DNA from: Terriglobus tenax
GTDB lineage: Bacteria > Acidobacteriota > Terriglobia > Terriglobales > Acidobacteriaceae
NCBI RefSeq assembly: GCF_025685395.1
Contig: NZ_JAGSYA010000004.1
Span: 1,922,001-1,986,000 of the forward strand
Length of the DNA stretch: 64,000 nucleotides
Reading direction: 5' to 3'
Numbering within the stretch: the stretch's first letter is position 1; the number at the start of each line of letters is the position of its first letter. A program made the translations under genes and the position numbers. Under the pieces are notes generated by a model, which was given only the letters and a program-made list of their open reading frames with translations, ran no database searches and was not told the origin of the DNA. Positions 1-8,936 of this stretch are shown here, one piece after another.

Positions 1-348
1 GGTGTACTCCACGCGCGTCAGGGACGGAGGAGCGGCAGGCTCCAATGCCATGCCACACTTCGGGCAGGTGCCGGGCCCTTTCTGGCGAACCTCGGGGTCC
101 ATGGGACAGGTGTATTCGGCCTGCATCTCCGCTGCGGTAGGTGGAGTTGCGGGCCTGGGGTTCAGATATTTTTCCGGATCGCCGGTAAACTTCGTCGCGC
201 AGCCCTGGCAGCAGAAGTAGTACATCTTGCCGCTGTATTCGGCCTTCGCTTTTGCCGTGGCGGGGTCCACCATCATGCCGCAGACAGGGTCTTTCTGCGC
301 GGGCTGGCTGACGATGTGGAAGGGCGAAGGCTTCGTACCGGTATCCAT
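1..348 (-). CDS. Heavy-metal P-type ATPase, N-terminal part (cut by window edge)
   Basis: The gene reads leftwards from ATG at 348-346 and stays open to base 1 (116 codons seen). A good Shine-Dalgarno, GGGGAG, lies just upstream. Residues about 20-60 form a YHS domain (DPVCGMMVD, then YYFCCQGC), and residues about 80-105 form a heavy-metal-binding domain (YTCPMDPEV, then [10 protein letters not shown]). This YHS plus HMBD order is typical of the amino end of copper- or silver-exporting P1B ATPases, where the cysteines bind the metal before transport. The ATPase core would lie off the window, so the full identity is inferred; a small stand-alone YHS metal-binding protein is the alternative. 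Confidence 0.8.
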   Translation of the reverse strand, partial: MDTGTKPSPFHIVSQPAQKDPVCGMMVDPATAKAKAEYSGKMYYFCCQGCATKFTGDPEKYLNPRPATPPTAAEMQAEYTCPMDPEVRQKGPGTCPKCGMALEPAAPPSLTRVEYT

Positions 349-405
349 CTGGTTCTCCCCTGACTATGCAGATGTTGCGAAGTGAAGTGAGGATGCACTC
401 GCGGT

Positions 406-1026
406 TTAACGCGGCTTCTGCATCTGGTGTTCCAGGTGGCATTTCACGGTGGGCCACTCGTGCGGAAGAATGCTGTAGACCACGGTGTCGCGCACGGTGC
501 CGTTATGGGCAATCGTGTGGCTGCGCAGAACGCCATCCAGCTTTGCGCCAAGGCGCTCAATCGCGCGGCGGCTCTGGTGGTTCATAAAGTGCGTGCGGAA
601 CTCCACCGCAATGCAGTTCCACTGCTCAAAAGCAAGCTGCAGCAGAAGGTACTTGGCCTCAGTGTTCAGGCCGGTGCGCTGCACGCTTTTGGCATACCAG
701 GTAGAGCCGATCTCCACGCGGTTGGCAATATAGTCAAGGTTCATGAAGGTGGTCATGCCCACGGCGCGACCGGTTGCCTCAGAAAAGACGGTGAACGGCA
801 GCATCAGTCCGCGTTCCAGCAGGACCAGGCGGCGGTTGATCTCAGCGGCCATCCTCTCCGGCTCAGGAACGCTCGTGTACCACAGCTTCCACAACTCGCC
901 GTCTTTGGCGGCGGCGACCAGGTCGTCCAGGTGATCCTTCGCAAGCGGCACAAGCGTGACGTGCCTGCCGGTGAGGCGCACCTTCAGGAAGTCGTTGGCG
1001 GAGGGAACGTGAGGGCTGTCTTCCAT
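406..1026 (-). CDS. GNAT family N-acetyltransferase (RimJ/RimL-like)
   Basis: About 206 residues starting at MEDSPHV. An upstream in-frame start at 1113 is rejected because it would overlap the divergent transporter gene and adds unconserved-looking sequence. The core has the RimJ/RimL pattern: LTGRHVTLVPL near the start, an acceptor region, the strand VEIGSTWYAKSVQRTGLNTEAK that marks the acetyl-CoA-binding site, and NHQSRRAIERLGAKLDGV near the end. The family acetylates amino groups of ribosomal proteins, small amines or antibiotics; the substrate here cannot be told. It is divergent from the MFS gene with a 67-base shared upstream region. Confidence 0.85.
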   Translation of the reverse strand: MEDSPHVPSANDFLKVRLTGRHVTLVPLAKDHLDDLVAAAKDGELWKLWYTSVPEPERMAAEINRRLVLLERGLMLPFTVFSEATGRAVGMTTFMNLDYIANRVEIGSTWYAKSVQRTGLNTEAKYLLLQLAFEQWNCIAVEFRTHFMNHQSRRAIERLGAKLDGVLRSHTIAHNGTVRDTVVYSILPHEWPTVKCHLEHQMQKPR

Positions 1027-1093
1027 GCCTATGAGTGTATGCGCGTGCGTGTCGATTGTTGTATTGCGCGCGTGGTAGAGTCCTCCCTGCCCG

Positions 1094-2377
1094 ATGAGCG
1101 CGCGCGTCAGCAATCCTGAATCCTACCGTTGGACGATCGGCATTCTGCTGGGCGTCGGTGTGCTGGTCAACTACTTTGACCGCGTGAACCTGTCGGTCTC
1201 GCACGATGCCCTGGTGCAGAGCTTCGGCATCACCCCTGCGGTCTTCGGCCAGCTCTCGGCTGCCTACTCCTGGACATACGCGGCCTGCCAGCTTCCCACC
1301 GGCGTCGTGCTGGACGCCTTCGGTGTACGCAAGGTCTCGCTCTATTCCATCGCCATCTGGGGCATCGCCTCCATCGCCGCGGCCTTCGCGCCGGGCGTCC
1401 TGCTGTTCTTCCTGGCGCGGCTGCTGTTAGGAATTGGCGAAGCTCCCACCTTTCCGGCAAATGCCAAGGCCGTGGGTGCATGGTTCCCGCAACACGAGCG
1501 GTCGCTCGCAACGGCGATCTTTGACAGTGCCGCGAAGCTGGCAAACGCCGTGGGTGTGCCTCTGCTCGGGCTGTTGCTGTTGCGCGTGGGCTGGCGGATG
1601 TCGTTTGGCTTTACGGCCATGCTCAGCTTTGCGTACCTCGGCCTGTTCGCCCTGCTGTACCGCGAGCCGGACCGCTTTTCCCTGCGTGATGTCGTGCATT
1701 CCGGGGGCAAGACAGAGGATGCAGCAGCGATGCTCGCTCCGCCGATTCCGCTGGCGCGGCTGATGCGCGAACGCAAAGTAATCGGCCTGGCCATTGGTTC
1801 CGGAGCCTACAACTACGTTTTCTACCTGCTGCTGACCTGGCTTCCAACCTATCTCGCCCAGACGCTGCACATCACGCTGCGTCAAAGCTTTCTGTTCACC
1901 GCCGCGCCGTGGCTCGTGGCCACGGTGTGCGACTTCTTCCTCGGCGGAGTTCTGGTGGACCTGCTCATCCGGCGTGGCCGGAATGCCAGCAACGTACGGC
2001 GCACCGTATTGTTGATTGGCACAGCCTGCGGCCTCGGGTTGGTAGGAGCCGCATTTGCGCATGACCTTCCCTCGGCCCTGCTTCCCATCTCCATCGCCAT
2101 TGGCGGGCTTTCGGCCGCGGCTCCCGTGGTGTGGAGCCTCCCCTCGCTGCTGGTACCCAACTCCAGCACCGGCAAGGTAGGCGGCATTCTGAATTTCTCC
2201 AATCAGCTCTCGGCAATCGCGGCGCCCATCCTGACCGGATACACCGTGCAGGCCACCCACAGCTTCAAGTGGGCTTTCGGCATTGCCGCCGTTTACCTGG
2301 TTGTGGGGGTGGTTTCCTACGCGTTTCTGCTGGGACGGATCCACCCCATCAACGTGCGGCAGGCGCTCGAGGCCTGA
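1094..2377 (+). CDS. MFS transporter, anion:cation symporter type (hexuronate/galactonate-like)
   Basis: 427 residues with about 12 predicted membrane segments. After an N-terminal helix with NYFDRVNLSVSH, the stretch GIGEAPTFPANAK follows; both are characteristic of the ACS family of the major facilitator superfamily, which imports sugar acids such as hexuronates, galactonate or glucarate with protons. A long hydrophilic loop splits the two six-helix halves (around RDVVHSGGKTEDAAA). The gene is divergent from the acetyltransferase and 57 bases upstream of rnr, and no sugar-acid catabolic gene is adjacent, so the substrate is not predictable from context. Confidence 0.85.
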   Translation: MSARVSNPESYRWTIGILLGVGVLVNYFDRVNLSVSHDALVQSFGITPAVFGQLSAAYSWTYAACQLPTGVVLDAFGVRKVSLYSIAIWGIASIAAAFAPGVLLFFLARLLLGIGEAPTFPANAKAVGAWFPQHERSLATAIFDSAAKLANAVGVPLLGLLLLRVGWRMSFGFTAMLSFAYLGLFALLYREPDRFSLRDVVHSGGKTEDAAAMLAPPIPLARLMRERKVIGLAIGSGAYNYVFYLLLTWLPTYLAQTLHITLRQSFLFTAAPWLVATVCDFFLGGVLVDLLIRRGRNASNVRRTVLLIGTACGLGLVGAAFAHDLPSALLPISIAIGGLSAAAPVVWSLPSLLVPNSSTGKVGGILNFSNQLSAIAAPILTGYTVQATHSFKWAFGIAAVYLVVGVVSYAFLLGRIHPINVRQALEA

Positions 2378-2434
2378 CTCGCTTCGCCCCGTCACAGACG
2401 CAACTTCACCGCTTCCCTTTATGCTTATGGGGAC

Positions 2435-5143
2435 ATGGCAGGACACTATCCCCAGACCGACCGCGAGCTACTTCGCCTGATTGAACGTGCCCCCGGTGGA
2501 CGCGCGGGCTACAAACAGCTCATCCGCGAACTCGGCCTCGGCGGAGGCCGCGAACGCCGCCTGCTGCTGGAACATCTCGCCCGGCTCACCGCCAGCGGCC
2601 AGTTGCAGAAAGTGGACCGCGAACAGTGGTCGTTGCCAGCCAAACCGTCGCCCCCCTCTTCGTCACAGACCAAGGGTGGAGTCTCGATCCGGCGCGGCAA
2701 GTACCCCTCCGCCGCATCGCAGCAAACCCGCGACAACCTCATCGCCGGCAAGCTCGACCTGCACCGTGACGGCTTCGGCTTCGTCCGCATCCCCGGCGAA
2801 GACGATGTCTTCATTCCTCCGCCGGAGATCAACGGCGCCATGCAGGGCGACCAGGTGCTCATCGAGCTCGGTCCGCCACAGCGTGACGGTCGCCGTTCCG
2901 GCCGCATCGCCCGCGTGCTCACACGCAAACATCCCACCATCGTCGGCATCTTCCACTACGCCCGTCCGCAGAAGCGGCATGACAACCCGCTGGTGCGCGG
3001 CAACTACGTCACACCTCTCGACGAGCGCATGACGCAGCCCGTCCTCATCCCCGACGGTATGGAAGTCCCCGTCCAGAAAGACGGCTCGCCGCACCGCGTT
3101 CTGGGCGAAGAGGCACGAGCGCAGCTGGACGAAGACTGGCGCAACCTGGAAGGCATGGCCGTCGATGTCGAGATCACCAACTTCCCCAACACCTCACGCC
3201 CCGCCACCGGCCGCGTCATCGAAGTGCTGGGCGATAAAGACGCCTTCGGTGTCGACGTCGAAATCATCATCCGCAAGCACCACCTGCCGCACACCTTCCC
3301 GGACAACGTCCTCGAAGAAGCCCGCGAACGCGCCACAGCTCTGGGTGCCCCATCCATTCACAGCCTCATCGCGAATGGGTGGGAAGGCTTCAACCATCCA
3401 ACCATCACACCATCCAACCATCACACCCGCACGGACTTCCGTTCCTTCCCCATCGTCACCATCGACGGCGAAACCGCCAAGGACTTCGACGACGCCGTCC
3501 ACGCGCGTCTTCTTCCCAACGGCAACTGGGAGCTGCAGGTCCACATCGCCGACGTCGCCGAGTACGTCACCCCCGGCAGCGACCTCGACCTCGAAGCCCG
3601 CCTGCGCGGCACCAGCGTCTACTTCCCCGACCGCGCCATCCCCATGCTCCCAATGGAACTCTCCACCGGCATGTGCTCGCTCCGCCCGCATGAAGACCGC
3701 CTCGTCCTCTCCTGCGTCATGGAGATTGACTCCCGCGGCGAAGTACTGCGTTACGAAGTCATGGAAGGCATCATCCGCAGCGCGCAACGCATGACCTATA
3801 CCAACGTGCAGCGCGTGCTGGATGACGACCCGCAGGCCCTGCGCGAGTTCGCCGATCTCGTTCCAGAGTTCCAGCGCATGGAGACCCTCTCGCGCCTGCT
3901 CAACCAGAAGCGCGTCCGCCGCGGCTCCATCGACTTTGACCTGCCCGAGCCCGTCGTGCAGTTCAACGAAGCCGGCGAGATGCAGGGCATCGTGCGCAGC
4001 CAGCGCATCTGGGCCCATCGCCTGATCGAAGAGTTCATGCTCAGCGCCAACGAGTGCGTCGCCACCTGGATTGAAGCCCAGGGCGTACCCGGCATCTACC
4101 GTATCCACGAGACACCGGACGCCAAGCGCATCGTTGAATTTGAAGAGACCGCCGCCAGCTTTGGCTACTCGCTCGGCATCGGCAGCCTGCCCGTGAAAAA
4201 GATCCAGACCCGCGGCGACCGCCGCGATGTGCGCGGAACCGGCCGCGCCGCGAAAACACACGAGGTAGCAGACGCCATCCCCGTCACGCCGAAGATGTAC
4301 CAGAAACTGACGGCACGCATCAGCGGCAAACCCGAGGAACGCATCCTTGCCTACCTGATGCTGCGCTCCCTGAAGCAGGCCGTGTACTCGGCGCAGAACG
4401 AAGGACACTTCGCCCTGGCCAGCCCTACGTACACGCACTTCACCTCTCCCATTCGCCGCTATCCTGACCTCATCACGCACCGCATCGTAAAGGAACTACT
4501 GCACACCGGCGCAAACCCGGCAGGCAGCGCAGTGCTCAGCGACAAACCTTCGCCGTGGGGCAATGCTCACTTTGCCAAACATGCTTCGGATGCCATCGGC
4601 CCTATCGACACCGAAGAGCTCACCGCCATCGCGCAGGAATCCAGCGAACGCGAGCGTGGCGCCGAAGAGGCCGAACGGGAGCTGATCGAGTGGAAGAAGA
4701 TCAAGTTCATGCAGGACCGCGTCGGCGAAGACTTCGATGCCATGATCCTCTCCGCCACCAAGTACGGCCTCTTCGTCGAACTCGATGGCCTGTTTGTTGA
4801 GGGGCTGGTCCCGCTCGATTCCCTGCGCGACGACCGCTACTACTTCAACGAAAGCTCCCGCCGCATCACCGGCGACCGCACAGGACGCAGCTTCCAGATG
4901 GGACAGAAGGTCCACGTCCTGCTCGACCGCGTCGATCGCATCAACCGCCGCCTGCAGTTTGCCATCGTGGAAGAAGACGGCTCGCCGCTGGAGCCTCTAC
5001 CCCGCGGCGATCGCCCCGAGGGCGGAACACCACGCGCAGCCCGCCCCGGCTATCACCCCTACAAGCCGCCAAAAAAAGCCATCAAGAAGGGCACACGCAA
5101 ATCCATCAAGCGCGAACAGAAGTCCAAACGCAAAAAGCGCTAA
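2435..5143 (+). CDS. rnr: Ribonuclease R
   Basis: 902 residues, a 3'-5' exoribonuclease that degrades structured RNA. In order: an N-terminal winged-helix region (residues 1-70), cold-shock-type OB folds (about 95-270), the RNB catalytic domain with the metal-binding aspartates in DGETAKDFDDAV (about 344-355) and the later HFTSPIRRYPDLITHR motif (about 668), an S1 domain near residues 765-845, and a Lys/Arg-rich tail ending KKGTRKSIKREQKSKRKKR. Residues about 303-330 (SIHSLIANGWEGFNHPTITP and following) lie between the OB folds and RNB and are encoded by a palindromic repeat-like DNA stretch; see the repeat entry. The frame stays open through it, so the enzyme is probably functional. Confidence 0.95.
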   Translation: MAGHYPQTDRELLRLIERAPGGRAGYKQLIRELGLGGGRERRLLLEHLARLTASGQLQKVDREQWSLPAKPSPPSSSQTKGGVSIRRGKYPSAASQQTRDNLIAGKLDLHRDGFGFVRIPGEDDVFIPPPEINGAMQGDQVLIELGPPQRDGRRSGRIARVLTRKHPTIVGIFHYARPQKRHDNPLVRGNYVTPLDERMTQPVLIPDGMEVPVQKDGSPHRVLGEEARAQLDEDWRNLEGMAVDVEITNFPNTSRPATGRVIEVLGDKDAFGVDVEIIIRKHHLPHTFPDNVLEEARERATALGAPSIHSLIANGWEGFNHPTITPSNHHTRTDFRSFPIVTIDGETAKDFDDAVHARLLPNGNWELQVHIADVAEYVTPGSDLDLEARLRGTSVYFPDRAIPMLPMELSTGMCSLRPHEDRLVLSCVMEIDSRGEVLRYEVMEGIIRSAQRMTYTNVQRVLDDDPQALREFADLVPEFQRMETLSRLLNQKRVRRGSIDFDLPEPVVQFNEAGEMQGIVRSQRIWAHRLIEEFMLSANECVATWIEAQGVPGIYRIHETPDAKRIVEFEETAASFGYSLGIGSLPVKKIQTRGDRRDVRGTGRAAKTHEVADAIPVTPKMYQKLTARISGKPEERILAYLMLRSLKQAVYSAQNEGHFALASPTYTHFTSPIRRYPDLITHRIVKELLHTGANPAGSAVLSDKPSPWGNAHFAKHASDAIGPIDTEELTAIAQESSERERGAEEAERELIEWKKIKFMQDRVGEDFDAMILSATKYGLFVELDGLFVEGLVPLDSLRDDRYYFNESSRRITGDRTGRSFQMGQKVHVLLDRVDRINRRLQFAIVEEDGSPLEPLPRGDRPEGGTPRAARPGYHPYKPPKKAIKKGTRKSIKREQKSKRKKR
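3343..3424. repeat. Palindromic repeat plus 16-bp tandem duplication inside rnr
   Basis: Bases 3343-3360 begin GGGTGCCCCATCCATTC and bases 3371-3384 read GCGAATGGGTGGGA. The arms CCCATCCATTC and GAATGGGTGGG pair with one mismatch. The same opening GGGTGCCCCATCC and closing GGATGGGTGGGA flank an intergenic copy at 5356-5391. Directly after it, ACCATCCAACCATCAC occurs twice in perfect tandem at 3393-3408 and 3409-3424. Composition and repeats differ from the rest of rnr, and the reading frame is kept throughout. Confidence 0.8.
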
Positions 5144-5163
5144 TGCGAAGGACATGCCCCGTT

Positions 5164-5391
5164 GCCCCATTCTTTGCGAATCGGGGTCCCCGGCCAGCTT
5201 GCTGGCTGGGGTGAAAGCAAAGGGTGAGGCACCGCGCGACCGCTTTTCTTGCTTTGTCATTCCGCAGGCCAAGCCGGAGGAATCTGCTTCCAGCCTTTAC
5301 CTTTGTTGTCCTTTGTCATCCTGTAAGCATCTGCTTCTCGCATCACCACAACTTCGGGTGCCCCATCCATACGCGCAGCGGATGGGTGGGA
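5164..5391. repeat. Compound cluster of small interspersed palindromic repeats
   Basis: The 357-base gap 5144-5500 between rnr and the amine oxidase gene holds no gene but a chain of small repeats: CCCCATTC paired with GAATCGGGG (5165-5186); GGCCAGCTTGCTGGCTGGGG (5192-5211), which recurs in variant form at 7087-7106; two copies of a CTTTGTCAT...TCTGCTTC unit (5252-5290 and 5311-5337), which recurs inverted at 17983-18010; and GGGTGCCCCATCC...GGATGGGTGGGA (5356-5391), which recurs at 18052-18087 and inside rnr. The right end (5392-5500) probably holds the amine oxidase promoter, but no clear -35/-10 pair stands out. Confidence 0.75.
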
Positions 5392-5500
5392 TTCAATGCT
5401 CTTCCCCGCACAACACTCGCCGAAGCCATCCTTTTTCCCGCATAATTACCTCAAGCCGTTCCCCCGCTTTAAAACTCAGACGTAAGAAAGAGCCCATCGC

Positions 5501-7063
5501 ATGAGCCTTACCCGTCGTGTCTTTATCCAGCGCATGGCGCAGCTTGGAGGCTACTCCGCTGCTTACTCCACGATGCACATCCTGGGCCTTATCCCCGCCT
5601 CCGGCGCGTCCGCTTTGCCAAAGCTCGCCGCTGACTTCGGCAAAGGCAAAAAGGTCGTCATCCTGGGCGCCGGCATCGCGGGCCTGGTCTCAGCCTATGA
5701 ACTGCGCAAAGCAGGTTTCACCGTCACGGTGCTGGAAGCCCGCAACCGCCCCGGAGGCCGCTCCTGGTCCGTGCGCAAAGGCACAACGGTTGAGTTTATC
5801 GACGGCACAAAGCAGGAATGCACCTGGGAAGACGGCCACTACCTCAACGCCGGCCCGGCCCGCATCCCATCCCATCACACGCTCATGCTTGACTACTGCC
5901 AGGAGCTCGGCGTGCCGCTGGAGGTTGAAGTCAACTTCTCGCGCTCCGCGCTGATGCAGGCCGACGTACTGAACGGCGGCAAGGCCGTGGAAGAGCGTCA
6001 GGTCGTCCACGACACCCGCGGCTACCTCGCCGAACTGCTATCGAAGGCCATCCACAAGCACGCGCTCGACGAAGAGCTCACCAGAGAAGACGCCGCCCGC
6101 ATGGCCGACTTTCTGAAAGGCTTCGGCGACCTGGACGACAACGGCAAGTACACCGGCACATCGCGCGCGGGCTTCGTCGCACCGCCCGGAGCAGGCCCGT
6201 CTGTCACCAGACTGCACGATCCGTTGAAGCTCAGCGAGCTGCTGGCCGCCGATCTCTCAAAGGGCATTCTGTACGAAGAACAGATCGACTGGCAGGCCAC
6301 CATGTTCCAGCCCATCGGCGGCATGGACCGCATCGGCTATGGCTTCGCCAAGGTGCTCAACGACGCCATCGTCTACGACGCCCCGGTCACCGAAATCACC
6401 ACCGGCGACAGCTCCGTCACCGTGGCCTACAGCAAAGGCGGCAAGCCGCAGACCATCACCGCCGACTGGTGCATCTGCACCGTGCCGCTCGCCGTTCTGG
6501 CTAAAACAAAGAACAACTTCACCGCCGCCACGCAGAAAGCCTTCACCAGCGTCCCCATGGCCAGCCACTACAAGGTGGCATGGGAGTCGCCGCGCTTCTG
6601 GGAGAAGGAGAACCGCATCTACGGCGGCATCAGCTTCCCCCGGCAAACCATTGACCTGGTCTGGTATCCGTCGGACAAGCTCTTCTCGAAAACCGGAATC
6701 ATCATCTCCGGCTTCAACCTGGAACGCAACGACATGACGCGCGAGTTCACCGCCTTCGGCAAGCTTTCGCGCCAAGGCAAGCTGGACGCCTCGCGCGCAG
6801 CCGTCGACGCCCTGCATCCGGGCAAGTCATCCCTGCTGACCAAGCCGATTTACATCAGTTGGGAGCAGATTCCCCACTCGCTGGGCTGCTATGCCAATAC
6901 ACGACTTCCTGGAACAGAGGATGCGTACAATCAGCTCGACAAACCCGAAGGCCGCACGCTCTTCGCGGGCGATTACCTGTCCCACCTGGTCGGCTGGCAG
7001 CAGGGCGCTGCTCTCTCCGCACATCGGGCCATTGATCGCATTGCTACAGGAATGAAGAGTTAG
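5501..7063 (+). CDS. Flavin monoamine oxidase family protein, probably exported
   Basis: 520 residues. The N-terminus LTRRVFIQ followed by a hydrophobic stretch to about residue 38 resembles a twin-arginine (Tat) signal, fitting a folded flavoprotein exported to the periplasm. The FAD-binding Rossmann motif GAGIAGL is at residues 56-62, followed by LEARNRPGGR. The C-terminus carries the second FAD motif, LFAGDYLSHLVGWQQGAALS. The family oxidises L-amino acids or amines to imino compounds, ammonia and H2O2; the exact substrate is not predictable. SD-like AAGAAAGAG lies before the ATG. The upstream gap is the repeat cluster. Confidence 0.85.
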   Translation: MSLTRRVFIQRMAQLGGYSAAYSTMHILGLIPASGASALPKLAADFGKGKKVVILGAGIAGLVSAYELRKAGFTVTVLEARNRPGGRSWSVRKGTTVEFIDGTKQECTWEDGHYLNAGPARIPSHHTLMLDYCQELGVPLEVEVNFSRSALMQADVLNGGKAVEERQVVHDTRGYLAELLSKAIHKHALDEELTREDAARMADFLKGFGDLDDNGKYTGTSRAGFVAPPGAGPSVTRLHDPLKLSELLAADLSKGILYEEQIDWQATMFQPIGGMDRIGYGFAKVLNDAIVYDAPVTEITTGDSSVTVAYSKGGKPQTITADWCICTVPLAVLAKTKNNFTAATQKAFTSVPMASHYKVAWESPRFWEKENRIYGGISFPRQTIDLVWYPSDKLFSKTGIIISGFNLERNDMTREFTAFGKLSRQGKLDASRAAVDALHPGKSSLLTKPIYISWEQIPHSLGCYANTRLPGTEDAYNQLDKPEGRTLFAGDYLSHLVGWQQGAALSAHRAIDRIATGMKS

Positions 7064-7083
7064 TCCATCACGCAACAGGTGTC

Positions 7084-7106
7084 GCCGGCCAGTTAGCAGG
7101 CTGGGG
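7084..7106. repeat. Single copy of the GGCCAG...GGCTGGGG repeat
   Basis: GCCGGCCAGTTAGCAGGCTGGGG lies between the amine oxidase gene and the next small gene. It matches the unit at 5189-5211, GGCCAGCTTGCTGGCTGGGG, with a few substitutions, so it is a second copy of that small interspersed repeat. Confidence 0.6.
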
Positions 7107-7125
7107 CAGAAGAGGAAAGAACGAT

Positions 7126-7527
7126 ATGCACGGCTCCTCGATTACAGGCACATGGATCTTCGACTCAGGCAGTTCAACCATGTACGCCCCCGTTCCCGTC
7201 GGGTGGATCCAAAGGGTCCACCTGGAGCACAACCGTCTGGCCATCCAGGAAGAGATCACGCGTAAGACCGGCGTCTCCACGGTAGAGATCAACGCAGCCG
7301 TGGACGGCGCCTTCTACCCCGTCCATGGCTCGCCCATCGCGGATGAGATCGCCTACTGGTGGGACGAAGGAACACTGCGCGGCTCCGGCCGCAAAGACGG
7401 AGCCGAGTTCCTGCGCGAGAGCATCCACCTCTCCGACTCCAACCGCATGATCGTGAACATGCTGCTGTTGATTGACGGAAAAGAAGTGCCATTGGGCATA
7501 GCTCACTTCCGGCGTGAAGATGCATAG
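7126..7527 (+). CDS. Conserved-looking hypothetical protein
   Basis: 133 residues from an ATG preceded by a good SD (AGAGGAAAG). There is no signal peptide and no membrane helix. The sequence looks like a compact beta-rich cytoplasmic domain, opening SSITGTWIFDSGSSTMY and closing with LLLIDGKEVPLGIAHF. The internal DEIAYWWDEGTLRGSGRKDG could be a polar loop. I do not recognise the family. It stands alone after a small repeat and is convergent with dusB. Confidence 0.65.
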   Translation: MHGSSITGTWIFDSGSSTMYAPVPVGWIQRVHLEHNRLAIQEEITRKTGVSTVEINAAVDGAFYPVHGSPIADEIAYWWDEGTLRGSGRKDGAEFLRESIHLSDSNRMIVNMLLLIDGKEVPLGIAHFRREDA

Positions 7528-7614
7528 TCATTGCGCGATAACGCAGAGGAATTTGCTCTCGACACGCCACAAACTCCGGGTACCCGTAAGGCTGCTTCAG
7601 AAGCGATCTACGCC

Positions 7615-8868
7615 TTAGTCACACCCAGCGCCCAGCGCCTCAAGCGACGGCTCTTCCGCAACAGCTTCCGCACCCGGCTTCATCTTGCCTGCAAAGAACT
7701 CTTCCACGGAGATCATCACTTCCTCTCCGTACTTCGCCTCATAGATAGCCCTGCGCAGCGCGGCTCCGCCCGGAATGCCGTGCGTGAACCACGAAGCGAA
7801 CTGCTTCATCTTGCCGATGGCATCGCGACGCGCTGACTCCCGGTCGCGCTTCTTGCGGTTCATTTGATCGCGCTGCTGCTCGGTCATGCTGTCGATCGTG
7901 GAGAAATCAATCTCCGGATGCTCCTGCTCCAACTCCTGCAGCAGCATCTCGAAGTAGGTGCGGATCATACGATAACGATCCATCTCCGTCGGAGCGTCGT
8001 AGCGACCCGTCGCCGTGTACTGCGCAATCTGGCGGAAGAGCCACGGATTCGCCGGCGCGGCGCGGCCAATCATCACCGCGTCACAGTTCGTCGCGGCCAC
8101 CATCGCCGCCGCATCTTCAGGAGTACGGATGTCGCCGTTGCCGATCACCGGAATCTTCACGGCGTCCTTCACCGCGGCAATCCACTCCCAGCGCGCCTGG
8201 CCGCTGTAGCCCTGCTCCCGCGTGCGGGCGTGCAGCGCTACGGCGTTCAGCCCCATGTCTTCGGCCATCTTCGCCAGCGGCACGCAGATAATGCTGGCAT
8301 CGCTCCAGCCCATGCGGAACTTCACCGTAAACGGAATCGAGACCGCCGCGCGAACCGCTTTGAAGATCTCCCCGATATGCGGCAGGTCGCGCAGCAAACC
8401 GCTGCCGCCATTGCAGGAGGTAACCCGTTTGGCAGGACAACCCAGGTTCAGGTCGACAATGTCGAAACCGGCATCTTCCACAATGCGGGCAGACTCAGCC
8501 AGCGTCTCCGGATTGGAGCCAAACAACTGCGCGGAGATGGGGTGCTCGTCCTCGTAATACGTCAGGTAGCGCTTGCGCTTGGTCTCGCGCATGCGCGACA
8601 AACCGTCCGCGGAGGTGAACTCCGTCATGATCAAGCCGCAGCCCGACTGCTGGTTGGTGACCTCGGCATTCACGTCGCCGGCAGCATCCGGCGTAAACAT
8701 GCTGGCATTGCGGATGAAGCGGCGGAAGACGGTATCCGTCACACCGGCCATAGGCGCCAGCACCGTGGCGGGAGCCACGCGCACCTTGCCAATGGAAAAC
8801 TCAGCGGGTACGGCCACGCCGTCGGCGGGCATTACATTCTCAGTCGGATTGTCCCAGTGCTTCTTCAT
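7615..8868 (-). CDS. dusB: tRNA-dihydrouridine synthase (DusB family)
   Basis: 417 residues, an FMN enzyme that reduces uridine to dihydrouridine in tRNA. The TIM-barrel start APMAGVTDTVFRRFIR, the motif DLNLGCPAKRVTSCNGGSGLL with the catalytic Cys in GCPAKRV, HARTREQGYSGQARW, and IPVIGNGDIRTPEDA all match the family. It is longer than the usual 320-350 residues: an insertion of about 30 residues after residue 40 (MFTPDAAGDVNAEVTNQQSG) and a longer C-terminus account for the excess. It lies on the same strand as rpmE, behind that gene's terminator, so it is probably transcribed from its own promoter or by read-through. Confidence 0.93.
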   Translation of the reverse strand: MKKHWDNPTENVMPADGVAVPAEFSIGKVRVAPATVLAPMAGVTDTVFRRFIRNASMFTPDAAGDVNAEVTNQQSGCGLIMTEFTSADGLSRMRETKRKRYLTYYEDEHPISAQLFGSNPETLAESARIVEDAGFDIVDLNLGCPAKRVTSCNGGSGLLRDLPHIGEIFKAVRAAVSIPFTVKFRMGWSDASIICVPLAKMAEDMGLNAVALHARTREQGYSGQARWEWIAAVKDAVKIPVIGNGDIRTPEDAAAMVAATNCDAVMIGRAAPANPWLFRQIAQYTATGRYDAPTEMDRYRMIRTYFEMLLQELEQEHPEIDFSTIDSMTEQQRDQMNRKKRDRESARRDAIGKMKQFASWFTHGIPGGAALRRAIYEAKYGEEVMISVEEFFAGKMKPGAEAVAEEPSLEALGAGCD

Positions 8869-8881
8869 CGCGATTCAACAG

Positions 8882-8927
8882 AAAAACCAAGGGCCCCTGC
8901 CATCGGCAAGGGCCCCTGGCCTTGGTT
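8882..8927 (-). terminator. Rho-independent terminator of rpmE
   Basis: A strong hairpin with outer arms AACCAAGG/CCTTGGTT and a GC-rich inner stem. Read on the minus strand it is followed by TTTTTC, so it ends rpmE just before dusB begins. Confidence 0.85.
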
Positions 8928-8936
8928 CGGAACGGG

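Noticed and set aside
3393-3424. Two 16-base repeats as a CRISPR fragment.
   Set aside because: Only two contiguous units with no spacer, inside a coding gene, with no cas genes in the window.
3194-4480. Long open frame on the minus strand inside rnr.
   Set aside because: It is an antisense frame kept open by the GC-rich codon use of rnr. No SD and no domain.
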